Positions 39,425-51,538 of a DNA stretch of 64,000 nucleotides are shown here, piece by piece. Location of the stretch: contig JAKOGI010000143.1 in assembly GCA_029747015.1 (NCBI GenBank), positions 882,001 to 946,000 of the forward strand. Reading direction: 5' to 3'. The notes under the pieces are model-generated. The model saw nothing but the letters and a program-made list of their open reading frames with translations, searched no databases and had not been told where the DNA came from. Every line of letters begins with the position of its first letter. Positions within the stretch are counted from its first letter, which is position 1. Source of the DNA: Carnegiea gigantea (lineage: Eukaryota; Streptophyta; Magnoliopsida; Caryophyllales; Cactaceae). A program made the translations under genes and the position numbers.

Positions 39425-40279
39425 TAGGAGTAAGCGGGACTGGGTACCTGGTTGGTCTTTTAGAAATCGAAACCGGACCCAATTGAAACCGGGTCCTAGA
39501 ATTCGGAACTGGTCCCGGACCTGGTTGGAACCGGGTCCTAAAATTTAAACCTGGTCCCGGTAGGGACTGGGTCTGAGTCCGGGTACCTAGTTCTTAAGTA
39601 ATGTTTTTTATTTTTTTCTCATTTTTTCCAAATAAAATAGAGAGAAGGATTGATTGAAGAAAGTTGAGAATTCATATATAAGGCTAAATTTGATACGCAA
39701 TAAATTATAAAGAAGATTTATATACTTTGAAATAAACTCAAAGAATTGAAGATAATGTTAATCAGAAACCCATGAATAAAGGTTATAAAATGAACGATAA
39801 ACTTAAAAATTATTTTACTTCACTTGAAAGAGAAAGAGAGGGAATTTGCCGAAATAAAATAAAAAACAAATATGTAGTAAACAATAAGGCTCATAAGAAG
39901 AAGAACCGAAACTTAAAGAAAGAATTCATGATGTTTGCGATAAATAAAGAGTAAATCGAGGACAAATTGAAAGCAAAAAAACAAAGGGTAAATTAGGATA
40001 GTTGAGAGTTGGGTCTTGGTACAAAGAATACAACATTGAGGATTAAGGGTTTACTTTTCATAATTTTCATAGAAAGTCTTTAAATTTTGACTGAGTATTG
40101 GAAACTGGATTCAGGTTCGGTTCCAAAATTTCAAGACCCGATACTGGACCCGATTATAATCGGGTTCTAAATTTTAAAATCGGTCCCAAAACCGATTAAA
40201 CCGAGTCCGATATGAACCCGCCCAATCCAAATCGATTCTGAATTCAGAACGGAGTACTCGATTATTCTGCTCACTTCTA
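39425..40279. mobile_element. CGGGT/GGACC-rich hAT-like non-autonomous element
   Basis: 855 bp with ends TAGGAGTAAGCGGGACTGGG and, read inward from the right, TAGAAGTGAGCAGAATAATCG. Flanks CAATTTTC (39417-39424) and TAATTTTC (40280-40287) agree in 7 of 8 bases. Both arms carry arrays of ACCGGGTCC/GGTCCCGG-type words, and the core is A-rich. A 60-codon frame at 39772 is lysine-rich low-complexity and not called. Confidence 0.78.
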
Positions 40280-40287
40280 TAATTTTC

Positions 40288-42826
40288 TTTTTTTGTATGA
40301 ATTACATTATATTACACTACTGTTTACCAAACATAACATAATTACTTGAAAATTAAGCATTCACGATCGAGATGACACGTACAATTTACTTCTATTCTTC
40401 TAGACATCGACTTTTCCCACTCTTTTAGTCAACAGATATGTTTGAGATTTTTGGCAAATGCTTGGACCAATTATTAATTCGATTAGATGGTTCTTTCAAA
40501 ATGTCGCATCCAACGTACCCCGCCCGGCATTGTGAGAAAGATAGGTTTTAGGGGAGAAGTGAGGTTCATGATGTTATGTTGAGAATTTATTCTAACCAAA
40601 TGCCAAGAAATTTTTCGCCGTTAAGGCCCACCATGATTACTAGATTTCTTGGCCTTACTCCTTTTTCTGTTATTTTTCTGTTTTTTTGGGGGTGGGTTCT
40701 AATTTATAAAAGAGTTTTATAGAATTACGTTTTTATTTGGACTGTTTTTAGATCAGTTATCTCTTTCATTTAATTTATAGTTCTGCTGTGGGATGGTGGT
40801 ATAATATTCTTTTTATAAAATCATGTGTCATATAAGTAGATAATGATATATGCCAAATATTAACCTAAATATGAATCAGTTAATGTAGCCTTTAATGCTA
40901 ACTAATAACTATACTACAAACAGTGGTGGGTATTGAGTCAATTCAGATTCTTTTGTCAACATTATGAAATAAAATATATTGAATCAAGTTAATCCGTCTA
41001 AAAAGGGAAAATGATTGACTTAGACACTTAGACTAGACATATCAATTAACGTTGAATTGACTTAAAAGGACTTAAAAATTCAGGTATAGACTAGTTTTTT
41101 TCCTTTAATTTTGATTTTTTAAAATCCAAACAATAGAAAATCAATAATACAATTGTGATGAGTGAAGTTAAACTGAACTATCAACCTATATGACACCACT
41201 TGCTTGACTTGACTTGTAAATTTGGTGCGTGCAGTGGTGAGGTGCCACACAATTCAAGACACTCTCATTCCAATGTCACTCATGCCTCCCCAAGCAAGAC
41301 CTCCGTTTCATCGACCATGAAATTTAATAGTTAGTAATACTGAGGCAATGATGGCAAAGGGTCAATTCCGACTGTCATTGATTAGTATGAGTAAATTTAG
41401 ACATGTTCTGTCAATTCAGCTAAGATAAAAAGACCACATGGGTTAGACTGGGCAAACATAGATTGAAATCGACTTTGGTCATGTTTGATAATTAACCTGA
41501 CTTTTTAATTGATTACATTTATGCTAGTTATTTGAGTTAATAGTTTATATTAATTGTTTACACCTAATGTTTTTGGAAAAATTATATGATGAATTAGTTG
41601 TTTTAGGAAAAAAAAGACTTTTGATCAAGCACAAATAGCTAATGATCTAAGCTTTCGAAAAATTGGCTTTTCAGTTGAAACAAATACAAAAAATTTATTT
41701 TATAAAATATCAAAACTAGCTATTGGACTAATTTAGCCCCAAAGCGCTATTTTTTCATATAACTTTTTTAGATGGTTTTATGCCAACCACCTTTAAGATT
41801 GACCTAGATTTAGACTTGTCCCGGGGGGGGGGGGGACTAAGTAAGTGGAGTCAATAAACACAAAGCATGCCTGCATTGTATCAGGGCTATCAAACATATC
41901 AGATCGGGTTGAGTTTGTTTTCGTATTGAACTTAAATGGATTGAGAAATCCTTGATCTAAACCCAACCTATTTATTGAACGGTTTGAAAATCTTGACCTA
42001 TACTTGTTTATGTTTGAAACCAGTTGATTTGAAATTTACTCATTAACTCATTTAATCTAAATGAGTTATGTTCAGGTTATCTGATTATCCATTTACCCAT
42101 TTAACATTTTGGCTAAAGTATAATTATCAAACATTATAAACCAATCTCTTGAGTTCAATACATCATCACAATGCAACCATTGTACGTGATCCGCAAGAAC
42201 TATAACCCCAAAATACAGATAAACTCATTAAAACCCTACTTTTTTCACACCTCCCCCCCAATGAAACTGTAATTGGGCAACTTTGGCTTTGTGTTGGTGA
42301 GCCTGCTTAGCAATTACCTATTAATTGTTAATTGATCACGTTAATGGTTAGCGGTAAACTATTTGTATCAATGTTGGCATTTAATTTCTTTTTCTCCTAC
42401 AAACACATACGGTAAATTTATTTTTCGTTGAAAAATGATAAATTTGACAAATAGCTAACGCGAAAAAGCTAATAATTTAAGCCTTTTCAAATAAAGTTCA
42501 AAAAATTACTCAACCAGATTAACTAAATTATAACTATTTTTGACAGAAACTCTTCCAATTTCCCGTTTGCCCACAACTTATGGGACAAACTTCTTGATAG
42601 GATGGTCCTTTTTTTCTTTGCAAATTTTTGAAAAATTGAGCAAAAATAGCATCAAAAAACCCAACATGGGCTGCCCCAATTGGGCCCATTGTGATTTGTG
42701 GATGAAAAGAAGCCTGAACTGCAAAACCTACAGTATGATTAAGTTGGGCTTGTGGTCTGTCTATGGGCCACCTCTATTTTTAACTGAACTTTTACTACTA
42801 ATTGGCATTGTAGAGAGTAGCATTTG
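40288..42826. other. Intergenic region, no gene seen
   Basis: No supported gene. Degenerate stretches near 41490-41800 and 42300-42520 resemble decayed GTTAGCTGTT-family MITEs. AGGGCTATCAAAC at 41885 looks like a hAT-type end without a partner. A G13 run sits near 41823. The 110-codon frame at 42540 has no recognised domain. Confidence 0.4.
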
Positions 42827-42990
42827 GCTGGGGAAGGCAGATTTCGTGAGGTTTTTGGGCAGGTGGGGCTAAGTGGGGTAGTCAATAGGACGCCAAAAAT
42901 ATTAGGTTTGTGGAGCCAGTATTTGACAATACAAGCCTAAAACTTACAATATACAAATTCTTCTTATGTGCTCATTTTGAATGTCCAAAT
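42827..42990. repeat. Diverged copy of the STIG1 upstream region
   Basis: It aligns with 45468-45640: GGGGAAGGCAGATTTCGTGA versus GGGGAAGGAAGATTTCAAGG, then GTTTTTGGGCAGGTGGGGCT versus GTTTTTAGGCGGGTCGAGCT. The match continues with ATATTAGGTTTGTGGAG versus ATGTTAGGTTTGCGGAG, and TATTTGACAATACAAGCC versus TATTTGACAATATAAGCC. Same orientation; the match ends on the gene-proximal side before any STIG1 coding sequence. Confidence 0.75.
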
Positions 42991-43411
42991 TAAAAGACGG
43001 ATTAATATATATTTTTTCCTACTAGTGCTCATTTTGAGTTTTAGTCCGTGAATTGCTATTTTAATCAAAGAGATGAATTAGAGTGCTTCAAATTACTATC
43101 ATTGTAAATTTCGTTTGGCTATCCAATATGTATTACTGAACTTTTCATTCATGCAAATTATAATGTATTGATGCCCAAGATGGTATACTACAAGATTCTC
43201 AATTTGTCAAGTATCTTATTTGTTACCTTCTCCCTAATAACATTATATTAGACGTTTATGTCTTTAGACCATTACTCTATGACTATGAATTATAGTTCAA
43301 TAAGTGCTACGAGTAATGCATGAGTATAAATATGACCTATGCTCTAGTTGTGTGCCTTCCTTTTATGCCCAACAAAATACCACATACAAATAAACATATA
43401 TGCCTGTTAAG

Positions 43412-43428
43412 CATTTGGCGAAGAAATA
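43412..43428. repeat. Target-site duplication, left (LINE copy E)
   Basis: CATTTGGCGAAGAAATA, identical to 43906-43922. Confidence 0.95.
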
Positions 43429-43905
43429 CAACAACACCACCACCACCACCACCTCTCAATGTGGATCCCGCTTTCGCGCGGTTTGGAAAGATCCAGATGT
43501 AGGCAGTCTTACCTCTGCCAGCATCTCTGCCTGTAGAGAGGCTGAATCCAAGAGACCCATAAAAACAATGATTTTGTAAAAACATTTTATAAAAGAAGGA
43601 TTTTACGGAAATATTAATGGAAAAAAACAAGGGATTCGCAGCAGGAATAAACTAAGAAATACTAATAAATCAGATGGCCGTAACTATGTAAATATATGTA
43701 CAATATACGTACAACAAAGTAGAGGAATGTACTATATCCTAACAAACAGAGGTAGGCAGACAGTGTCTCTTTCCAGATGTATGTACTATCTGTATACAAA
43801 TACGACATATGAAAAAAATCACAACTAAACCTACCCTATGCAACCGAAAAAACCACAAATAAATCAAGTGGCCAGCTCTCTGTGATCTAAGATACTAATC
43901 CTATC
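43429..43905 (-). mobile_element. RTE-like LINE, 5'-truncated (copy E)
   Basis: A 477-bp insertion containing almost only the 3' UTR of the LINE family. It has the shared AGAGAGGCTGAATCCAAGAG block and a CACCACCAC stretch next to the CAACAACA tail. It is flanked by a perfect 17-bp TSD, indicating a comparatively young insertion. Confidence 0.92.
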
Positions 43906-43922
43906 CATTTGGCGAAGAAATA
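43906..43922. repeat. Target-site duplication, right (LINE copy E)
   Basis: CATTTGGCGAAGAAATA, partner of 43412-43428. Confidence 0.95.
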
Positions 43923-44816
43923 AAATTAACAAATACAATAATGGATTATTGCTAGTAGAGGTCAACCAAATAGGACTACCTACTAGACATACAAATCCAA
44001 ATCCAAATCCAAATCCAAATCCAATACTCCAAAAATTCCGCTACCAGGGGGAAGGGGGTCAGATGTAGCAGCCTGACCCCTTAATTACAAAATTACAGAG
44101 AGATTGATTCCGATTGATCCTAAATTTAAAAACCATAGACTACCTACTGCTCCATAAAAATGGAGCAGAGGAAGTTCAGAGAGGCATTTTGCTTTAGTCC
44201 ATATAATCCAAATTTACCTTTTTCCGCTACCAAATTTCGAAAAAACTACCTGATAGACATATATTTAACAAATTACAGGAACCTTTAGACCTCATGAAAG
44301 AAGTAAACAATGTGAACTAATTAATCCTAGCTTTCATTAAAAAACAAAACGAACTGATCTGTATAAAAATGAACACATTGTCTTCCCTTACCCACCTTGA
44401 GTTCTTAATGAACTCCTTCATCACAAACTCAATTTTTGCATGCCTCAAATATGTAGTTAATGTAAAACAAAGCATTTGGCTTTATATTGGTTAATTTTAT
44501 CTTATAGTAATGAATAAGTGACTATGTTTCTCGTTAAACACGAAGGACCCAAATAAGCACTTTATTGATCAGCAATTTGGATTACAACACTATCATTCAT
44601 ATTGGATTCCTATTGGTACTAGTACAAATCCAACATACAGAATAAACAAAGTTTGATACTATATCGAATCTCCCATCAACCAGTTGTAGCTAGGATGACT
44701 CACCTTTATTGGTGATCATATGCAATGTAATCAATCGAAGAATTGTATATATAGCTATTAGAGAAGGTATGTATACATAGACATTAACTTGTCCAAATAT
44801 TTATGATATATAGTAC
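43923..44816. other. 3' flank of the STIG1-like gene
   Basis: No gene seen. A hexamer microsatellite (CAAATC)n lies at 43991-44023. The right end must include the STIG1-like 3' UTR. Confidence 0.45.
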
Positions 44817-45284
44817 TTATGCATAGTTGCACATGCCATAGTTGCAAAAGTTCCCTGTGTTGCATTTGTTGTGGCAGCCCCCGCAATGATGCCTATCATA
44901 GAAAGGGTTAACACACCTTCCATTGCAGCAAATTTCTGGGTACCTGCACTTCAACCCACACATTCCACAGTTAAGCCTGTCTGTCTTGACATTGACGCAC
45001 TTCTTCTTACAACAGTCGTGACCAGGACTTCCCTTGAGATGGCAAACCCTAGGGAACCTATCGCATGTCAACTTAGCACGTGGGTTTTCCCATGGCGCAG
45101 TAGGATGATATGGGTGTTTCTTGGTGTCGAAGTAATGGCTTGGCTCTTTGTAATGTTTAATACCTCGTGTTTTCTGGTCTTCCTCAGCATTGATCTCGTT
45201 GTTGTGTTTGCCATGTGCAGATGAAAGGGCGATGGGGATGACGACGAGAACCGCTAGGAATAACAATGCCTTGAGAGAATTCAT
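44817..45284 (-). CDS. STIG1-like cysteine-rich secreted protein
   Basis: A single-exon 155-aa protein. Residues 1-24 (MNSLKALLFLAVLVVIPIAL then SSAHG) form a typical signal peptide. A variable, charged middle follows, then a C-terminal cysteine-rich domain from about residue 73 with 16 cysteines: CDRFPRVC, GHDCCKKKC, RLNCGMCGLKC, EICCNGRC, HHCGGCHNKC, NFCNYGMC. This is the STIG1 (PF04885) pattern. Family members are apoplastic peptides that affect stigma exudate, pollen-tube growth or abiotic responses. The start ATG is preceded at about 150 bp by a TATA box. What tissue it acts in cannot be read from the sequence. Confidence 0.93.
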   Translation of the reverse strand: MNSLKALLFLAVLVVIPIALSSAHGKHNNEINAEEDQKTRGIKHYKEPSHYFDTKKHPYHPTAPWENPRAKLTCDRFPRVCHLKGSPGHDCCKKKCVNVKTDRLNCGMCGLKCRYPEICCNGRCVNPFYDRHHCGGCHNKCNTGNFCNYGMCNYA

Positions 45285-45431
45285 GACGTTTAGGTGGCTA
45301 ACTTGAAGAAGAGGTAAGTATTAGTGGCAGAGGAAGCTTAAGAAATCAAGAATAATTAAGTGGATTTATGTTCTATTAAGGCTTGGATGGAGCTAGGATG
45401 GAGATGGAACAATCAAGTAGATGTGCATGTG

Positions 45432-45439
45432 TTTATATA
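45432..45439 (-). promoter_or_regulatory. TATA box of the STIG1-like gene
   Basis: TATATAAA on the minus strand, about 148 bp upstream of the ATG. The spacing leaves room for a leader of roughly 115 bases. Confidence 0.65.
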
Positions 45440-45467
45440 TAGAAAGGAGATGAGAAGAATTTGAATG

Positions 45468-45640
45468 GGGAAGGAAGATTTCAAGGGTTTTTAGGCGGGT
45501 CGAGCTTAGTGGGGTGGTCTTAATTCAATCGTGTACGTAGTCATAGCACACAAGATGTTAGGTTTGCGGAGAAAGTATTTGACAATATAAGCCAAACCTT
45601 AAAAAATACAAGTTCTTTTTCCCTATTTATCATTTGGATC
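45468..45640. repeat. STIG1 upstream segment duplicated at 42827-42990
   Basis: It lies just distal to the STIG1 TATA box and is the partner of 42827-42990. Identity is high in blocks, separated by small indels (this copy has about 25 extra bases near 45520-45550). Confidence 0.75.
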
Positions 45641-48600
45641 TATGAAGTCAAATCCCACTTGGTGAGAGAGAACTGAGGAGTTGGGAGACGGATGATATAA
45701 TCGAAGTAGATCGCTCGAAATTGGATCCAAATTGAGAGCAATTGCTGAAAGATCTCATGATGTATGTATATTAGGGTTGTTTTTCTCTCGAGTTTACACG
45801 TAATTTTATTTTGACCCATAATCAAATAAATTTAATCAAAACTAGCTAGCTATAAATTGAGCTAATCAATGCTAATTTCTCTCATTTTTCAAAAAAATAC
45901 AATTAACATTTATGTCAAAAATTTATGAGACTCGAATTTAACTTAAATTATCCATTTATCATGTTTTATAAGTAATTAAATTAAATACATTTTTCAACAC
46001 TACAAATACTCTAAAATCGACCTAATTTCGAAATCTGCTTACATTTATTTTTATGCATCATTTGCATAATAAAATTGAAAATGGAATATTCATTCCTAAC
46101 TGTGACTTAATTACGTACCAGACATACCCCCCAAAAAAAAAATCATTCACAACAAAATTAAAGGATTCTCGTCTTTTGAATGTAAAACGAAATGATCCAT
46201 ATCAGAACCAGATACTTGGTGAACAAGTTATATTGATGTCCTTTGGAAGCTCACTGACCTTGTTTATTCTGTATTGTACATAGTAAAGCTATGCAACACA
46301 TTAAACAACTACTAATCCCTGTTACGGTCAAATGTAAAGTAGGCTCAAAAGGCACAAAGTTCTCTCTCTTTTTAATCAAATCATAAGCAAGGAACAGACC
46401 GAATTATCCTGATTTAAAAGACAATTTGTTTTTCGATCTTGCTAAATTTATAGGCAATTTATATTGTATTTTTAGAAGTACGTAGTTTTACAAGTTGTAT
46501 AACATTTGGTACTATATGTAAATACATTCTAAAAATGTAATGTGTAGCATAGGATATGTTATATAAATTGAGCTAGAGATCGCATCAAATATGATAATTT
46601 ATGCATAATAAAATTTTTATTTGATAGTGTAGACCAATATATTGTATCATATCGTGCACTTGAGACTGGACTGATATTAATTTGATGGTGTAGACCAATA
46701 TAAACGGGAGAATTATGATATGAGAAATTACGATTCTTGAATTAATGACCATCTTTTTGATGAAATTATTGGAAGAAAATGAAGAATATCCAATTCCGAA
46801 AATTCAAAGGAAAGCATATATTTTGGAGTAGGGCCAAACTTTCCAGGTGGGATGAATTAGGCTCCTAGTTTCACCAACTAATGGTTACTGGCCTAATATT
46901 GTTGGTGTTTGGAAATCAAATTTTAAATTTAGATTCTTCAATTCAACCAAAAACCAGAAATATGTAGTTGATCATATTCTGAACCGCTAGGAAAGCATAA
47001 AACAAGTCAGTTTGGTAATTACAACTTGTTTGTTAGCTACAAATTAAACTTGCCTATTTCACCAAATGGTCAACCCATTGAATTAACAAGCTGAATGTTT
47101 GACCAAAATTGTTAGCATCCTTATTAGCTTTCTTCGATCTTTTTGGCTAAATAGGATTTGGGATTGGGTCCACGAATCTAAGGTCAATCGGAACCAGCCT
47201 CTTTATAATTCTACATTCAGAGGTGATTAAGATTGCTACATCAGATCCCGCACACTCTGCCTGATGGAGGGACTTTTGGTATATTGGATATTTTTTATTC
47301 TTAAAAATAATAAAAAATAAATAGCAAAAGTAATAAGTTTGAGATTGTTTCGATTTTAAAATTAGGACCAGTTTAAGTTGAGAACCTTACTCTTATTTTC
47401 ATCCCTACGTTTTAATTACTACCTCTTCCTCTATTAATAAATTTGTAGGAATCGTATTCGCTTCCCAATTTCATTACCTAAGTTATCTAAATTTTCATGC
47501 ACCAAACACGAGAATTGTAACTACCGTATCTAATTTTTCCTATTCCTACTTATGCATTACTATATACAGACACCTCTTTAAAGTGATATATATAATTGGT
47601 AGAAGAAAGTGAGAAATCCTAATGCTCTACCATATCGTCATGCCTCCCGAATCTCCCCTTGCCTCTCTTCTTTTCCTCTTCGTTTTGTAAGAGTCATGTG
47701 TTTCTTTTTTCCTATGATATTATGCATTTTGTAAGTGTTGGAGTATAAACCTATTCATGTACGTTCAACCATTAGTTTAATATTTTGGTTGAGATGATTC
47801 TTAAATATTATATTAAAGTTTGTCTGTGTGAGAGATCTCAGATTTTAATTTTTACAACCCCACATTTAATACTGCGTAAGTTAAGGAGAGACCTTTACAA
47901 TATTCACACATCAAACTCAAATGACATTTTCATAAGGGAATGTTAGAATATATAGTTGCTTCTAATTAAGTGATGTATTTTTCAAAACAAATTAAGAATT
48001 TCGAACCATTGCTCTCCTCTCCTTTCTCAAGTTTTTAGTTTTTCTTGCCAACTATCTTGTAAAATGCATGCATATATATATATACAAGTGTATTCGCTAT
48101 CGTAGGGTAATGAGCGAGGGAGGGGCACAATTAGTCATACTTTATCTCCCTGTGTGTAAATGTGTGCGTGCGATCCAATTTGACATGCTTACTAGAAATA
48201 GGGTAAGAAAGAGGGACTTCAAGTGACCCTTCTTACAGGTGCTTTACTTCATTATGTATCAATTAAAACAGATGACAAAGCAACTCGATCGAGACGTAGA
48301 GCTTGAAAGGTCATGACCTTGATTTGTGATGTCGCTAGCTGCCACACTCTTTATAACTTCGTGGACAATATGGTTTAATGATGCTTCCTCAAATTGTTGC
48401 TTTAAGACCTTAGTGTCTCGGACAATTAATAACACGTATTGCTACCCGTGTTAATACATAAGGACATTACTGAAACCATTACACCAACCGTATCTTCTAG
48501 CTAGTCCCCATCAAAAGCTACACTTATAGCTTCATTTTTTCTTAAGCTTACAACCCTATCAACAAATTTTATTCCAAGCGTCTAAAATTAATCATTTCTT

Positions 48601-49252
48601 AGGACACAAATTATTGAGTAAGACTATCTCATACAGAAAATACGATAAGATGAAATCCACTTTGGGTGAATTTCTAAAGATATAAAGTGACTAATGGTTC
48701 AATTTTTTTCATGAATTTTTAGTTTAGAAGTGTCTAAGAATTCATTTAAGGGTAAGATTAATAAAAGTGGGCTTAAATTGAATTCGATATTTATTTATAG
48801 CCACTCTAAAATATTTTGTCTCTCGATACTTTTTAGATAAGACGGTCTTATCTAGATGTAGTAGATGAATATTAGAGGTTGTAGACTATGGCTCAACGCG
48901 AGTTTTATAGGTATTAAATCCTAACTTACAAAGGAGGAGAGAATCTCTAGAATTATGTAGGAACATATTAATAACTAATTTTGTTAGATAATTTTTAAAG
49001 AAAATTAATAATTAATTTATGATAAGTCTTGTATGAGATCCATTGAGCGAGGTATTCCATCGTGGATGTATCTTTTCAAATTTTTTGTTTTTTTAAATTT
49101 TAAAACTACTTCTCAAATTTGGAGCATAAATGGGTCATTCTGATTTAGCGTAAACAGAAAACAAGAAAAAAAAAAAAAAAGGCATATTAACTAACATCGG
49201 CAAATTTTTGAATTTTGGCGTCTCAATTCTCCAACCGTCCGGGCTATTATTC
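45641..49252. other. Intergenic region, no gene seen
   Basis: No supported gene. A stretch at 47735-47960 ending AAGGGAATGTTAGAATATAT looks like plant LTR sequence, but boundaries and duplications are not clear. The right end contains the promoter of the PPR gene; no obvious TATA box is seen close to its ATG. Confidence 0.45.
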
Positions 49253-51538
49253 ATGACCAGGCTCAAAGCCTACCTGAGGCCGCCGCAGCCATCGCCACCC
49301 ACAACCTCCGCCTCCGCCTCCGCCTCCGCCGCCACCAAGTCATTCAATTCGACCATCAACCGCCTCTCTGCTGAGGGCTTCCACCGTGATGTTCTCTTCA
49401 CATTCTCTTCTATGCTCAGGTCCCATACACCTCCTGATGCTCACACGTACCCCAGTCTTTTCAAAGCCTGCACTTTCCTCAACAGATTTTCGCTTGGGAT
49501 TTCATTACATCAACGTGTAATCACTGATGCGTATTCTTCAGATTCCTACATTGCGTCCTCACTCATTAATTTCTATGCGAAGTTTGGGCGGGTTGAGAAT
49601 GCCCAGAAAGTGTTTGACTTAATGCCTGAGAGAAATGTCGTTCCATGGACTGCTATGATAGGGTGTCACTCGCGTTGTGGGAATTCTGATAGGGCGTTTC
49701 GTATGTATAATCTGATGAGATATGAGGGAATTCAACCGAGCTCTGTTACTGTTTTGAATGTGCTCTCTGGGGTTACTGAGCTTTGCCAAGTGGAGTGTCT
49801 TCATGCTTGTGCAATCCTTTCTGGTTCAGATTCTGATCTTCATTTGGTCAACTGTATGCTGGATTTGTATGGGAAATGTGGCAGAGTTGAGGCTGCAAGG
49901 GTCTTGTTTGAAGCAATGGTATGTAGGGATATTGTCTCCTGGAATTCAATGGTTTCAGGTTATGCACGAAGTGGGAATTTTAAGGAGATTATGTGGCTTT
50001 TTAAGAAAATGAGGGGTGAAGGTGTTGTCCCGGACCAACAGACATTTGGGGGGCTTTTGACTTGCTCCGATTCTGTGCAGATTGATGTTGAGTTCGGAAC
50101 GCTGATTCTTGGGCAGATTATAACAGGTGGGTTAGAATTGGATGCTCCAATGGCAACTTCACTTGTGGTATTATATTCAAAATATGGAAACTTTGTCAGT
50201 GCATTTAAGATATTTGAATGGGTGGCAGAGAAAGATGTAATACTGTGGACATCAATTATTGCTGCCTTTGTGCAGAATGACAATGCCCGAAAAGCGTTAG
50301 TTCTTTTTACTAGAATGCTGGATTCTGGGCTGATATCCTCTACCGCAACAATAGCTACTGTCCTTTCTGCTTGTGCAAAAGTTGGTTCGCGTCTTCTGGG
50401 GATGTCTGTGCATGGATATCTACTACGGCAAGGAATGCCGGTAGATATTCCTGTTCAAAACTCACTAATCACTATGTATGCTAAGTGTGGTCTTTTAAGG
50501 CAAAGCTTGGCTATTTTTGATGGCATGAATGAGAGGGATGTAGTCTCATGGAATGCTATTGTTGCAACATACGCTCAAAATGGTGATTTGCGGGAGGCAT
50601 TGTGCTTGCTCAATAAGATGAGATTGATGGTCCAAAGACCAGACTCCATTACTGTTGTTTCCCTGCTTCAAGCTTGTGCTTCAACTGGGGCACTCCAGCA
50701 AGGGAAGTGGGTCCACACCTTTATCATCAAAAGCTTGTCTCAACCAAGCATCATGATTGACACTGCTTTGGTCGACATGTACTCAAAATGTGGTGACCTG
50801 AAAACTGCTCACAGGTGTTTTCATCACATGCCAGAGCATGATGTTGTCTCATGGAGCATAATTATCACAGGATATGGTAGTCATGGCATGGGGGAGATGG
50901 CTTTAAATTTGTATACAGAGTTTCTAGGCACTGGGATCCAACCCAACCATGTTATCTTCCTTTCTGTCCTTTTCTCTTGTAGTCATAATGGCCTCGTTTC
51001 TGAAGGTCTCAGCATTTTCCAATCTATGATTGAAGATTTTGGGATTAAACCAGAACTTGAGCACCGTGCTTGCATTGTTGATCTGCTTTGTCGAGCTGGA
51101 AGACTGAAAGAAGCATATAAGTTCATCAAAACTATGTTCTCTGATCCCACAGTTGATGTTTTAGGCATACTTCTTGATGCATGCAGGATGAAGGGAGACG
51201 CTGAACTTGGAGAACTTGTTGCTAGAGACATCATGAAGCTGCAGCCAGTTTGTGCTGAGAATTATGTGCAACTGGCTCATAGTTATGCTTCAATGAATAG
51301 GTGGGAGGGGGTGGGTGATGCATGGATGCAAATGAAGGCTCTTGGATTAAGGAAGCTCCCTGGTTGGAGCTATATTCAGCGACATGGGAAGATGACAACA
51401 TTTTTTAATGGTCAAATTGATCGTCCTCTTTCTGAAGAACTTGTGTTGGCCTTGAAAATTTTGGTCTGTCAAATGAATGATCTCAACAACAGTAGCAATG
51501 ATCTAAATAGCATGTTCTACGACATGGACAGCTCATAA
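49253..51538 (+). CDS. E-class pentatricopeptide repeat protein (At4g04370-like)
   Basis: 761 aa, intronless, as usual for PLS-class PPR genes. The open frame extends 15 codons upstream without an ATG, so the start is M of MTRLKAYLRPPQPSPP. The first 30 residues are basic and Ser/Ala-rich (S19-A27, coded by a GCCTCC trinucleotide-pair repeat), compatible with organelle targeting. From about residue 30 it consists of tandem 31-36-aa PPR motifs with VSWN, LYAKCG/MYAKCG and PD..T signatures, for example VDMYSKCGDLKTA and HDVVSWSIIITGY. It ends with E motifs (LDACRMKGDAELGE, LGLRKLPGWSYIQ, KMTTFF) and no DYW domain. Members bind organellar RNA, usually for C-to-U editing. The assignment to the At4g04370 group rests on remembered similarity across the whole length. 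Confidence 0.95.
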   Translation: MTRLKAYLRPPQPSPPTTSASASASAATKSFNSTINRLSAEGFHRDVLFTFSSMLRSHTPPDAHTYPSLFKACTFLNRFSLGISLHQRVITDAYSSDSYIASSLINFYAKFGRVENAQKVFDLMPERNVVPWTAMIGCHSRCGNSDRAFRMYNLMRYEGIQPSSVTVLNVLSGVTELCQVECLHACAILSGSDSDLHLVNCMLDLYGKCGRVEAARVLFEAMVCRDIVSWNSMVSGYARSGNFKEIMWLFKKMRGEGVVPDQQTFGGLLTCSDSVQIDVEFGTLILGQIITGGLELDAPMATSLVVLYSKYGNFVSAFKIFEWVAEKDVILWTSIIAAFVQNDNARKALVLFTRMLDSGLISSTATIATVLSACAKVGSRLLGMSVHGYLLRQGMPVDIPVQNSLITMYAKCGLLRQSLAIFDGMNERDVVSWNAIVATYAQNGDLREALCLLNKMRLMVQRPDSITVVSLLQACASTGALQQGKWVHTFIIKSLSQPSIMIDTALVDMYSKCGDLKTAHRCFHHMPEHDVVSWSIIITGYGSHGMGEMALNLYTEFLGTGIQPNHVIFLSVLFSCSHNGLVSEGLSIFQSMIEDFGIKPELEHRACIVDLLCRAGRLKEAYKFIKTMFSDPTVDVLGILLDACRMKGDAELGELVARDIMKLQPVCAENYVQLAHSYASMNRWEGVGDAWMQMKALGLRKLPGWSYIQRHGKMTTFFNGQIDRPLSEELVLALKILVCQMNDLNNSSNDLNSMFYDMDSS

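Noticed and set aside
39772..39954. 60-codon lysine-rich frame
   Set aside because: It lies in the A-rich core of a hAT-like element and is low-complexity.
44871..45224. 117-codon plus-strand frame
   Set aside because: Antisense of the STIG1-like gene, whose cysteine pattern and signal peptide are decisive.
47735..47965. A full LTR retrotransposon
   Set aside because: Only LTR-like wording with unclear borders; no TSD, primer-binding site or polyprotein found.
49208..49252. Upstream 15-codon extension of the PPR frame
   Set aside because: It starts with TTG, not ATG; the first ATG at 49253 gives a sensible N-terminus.
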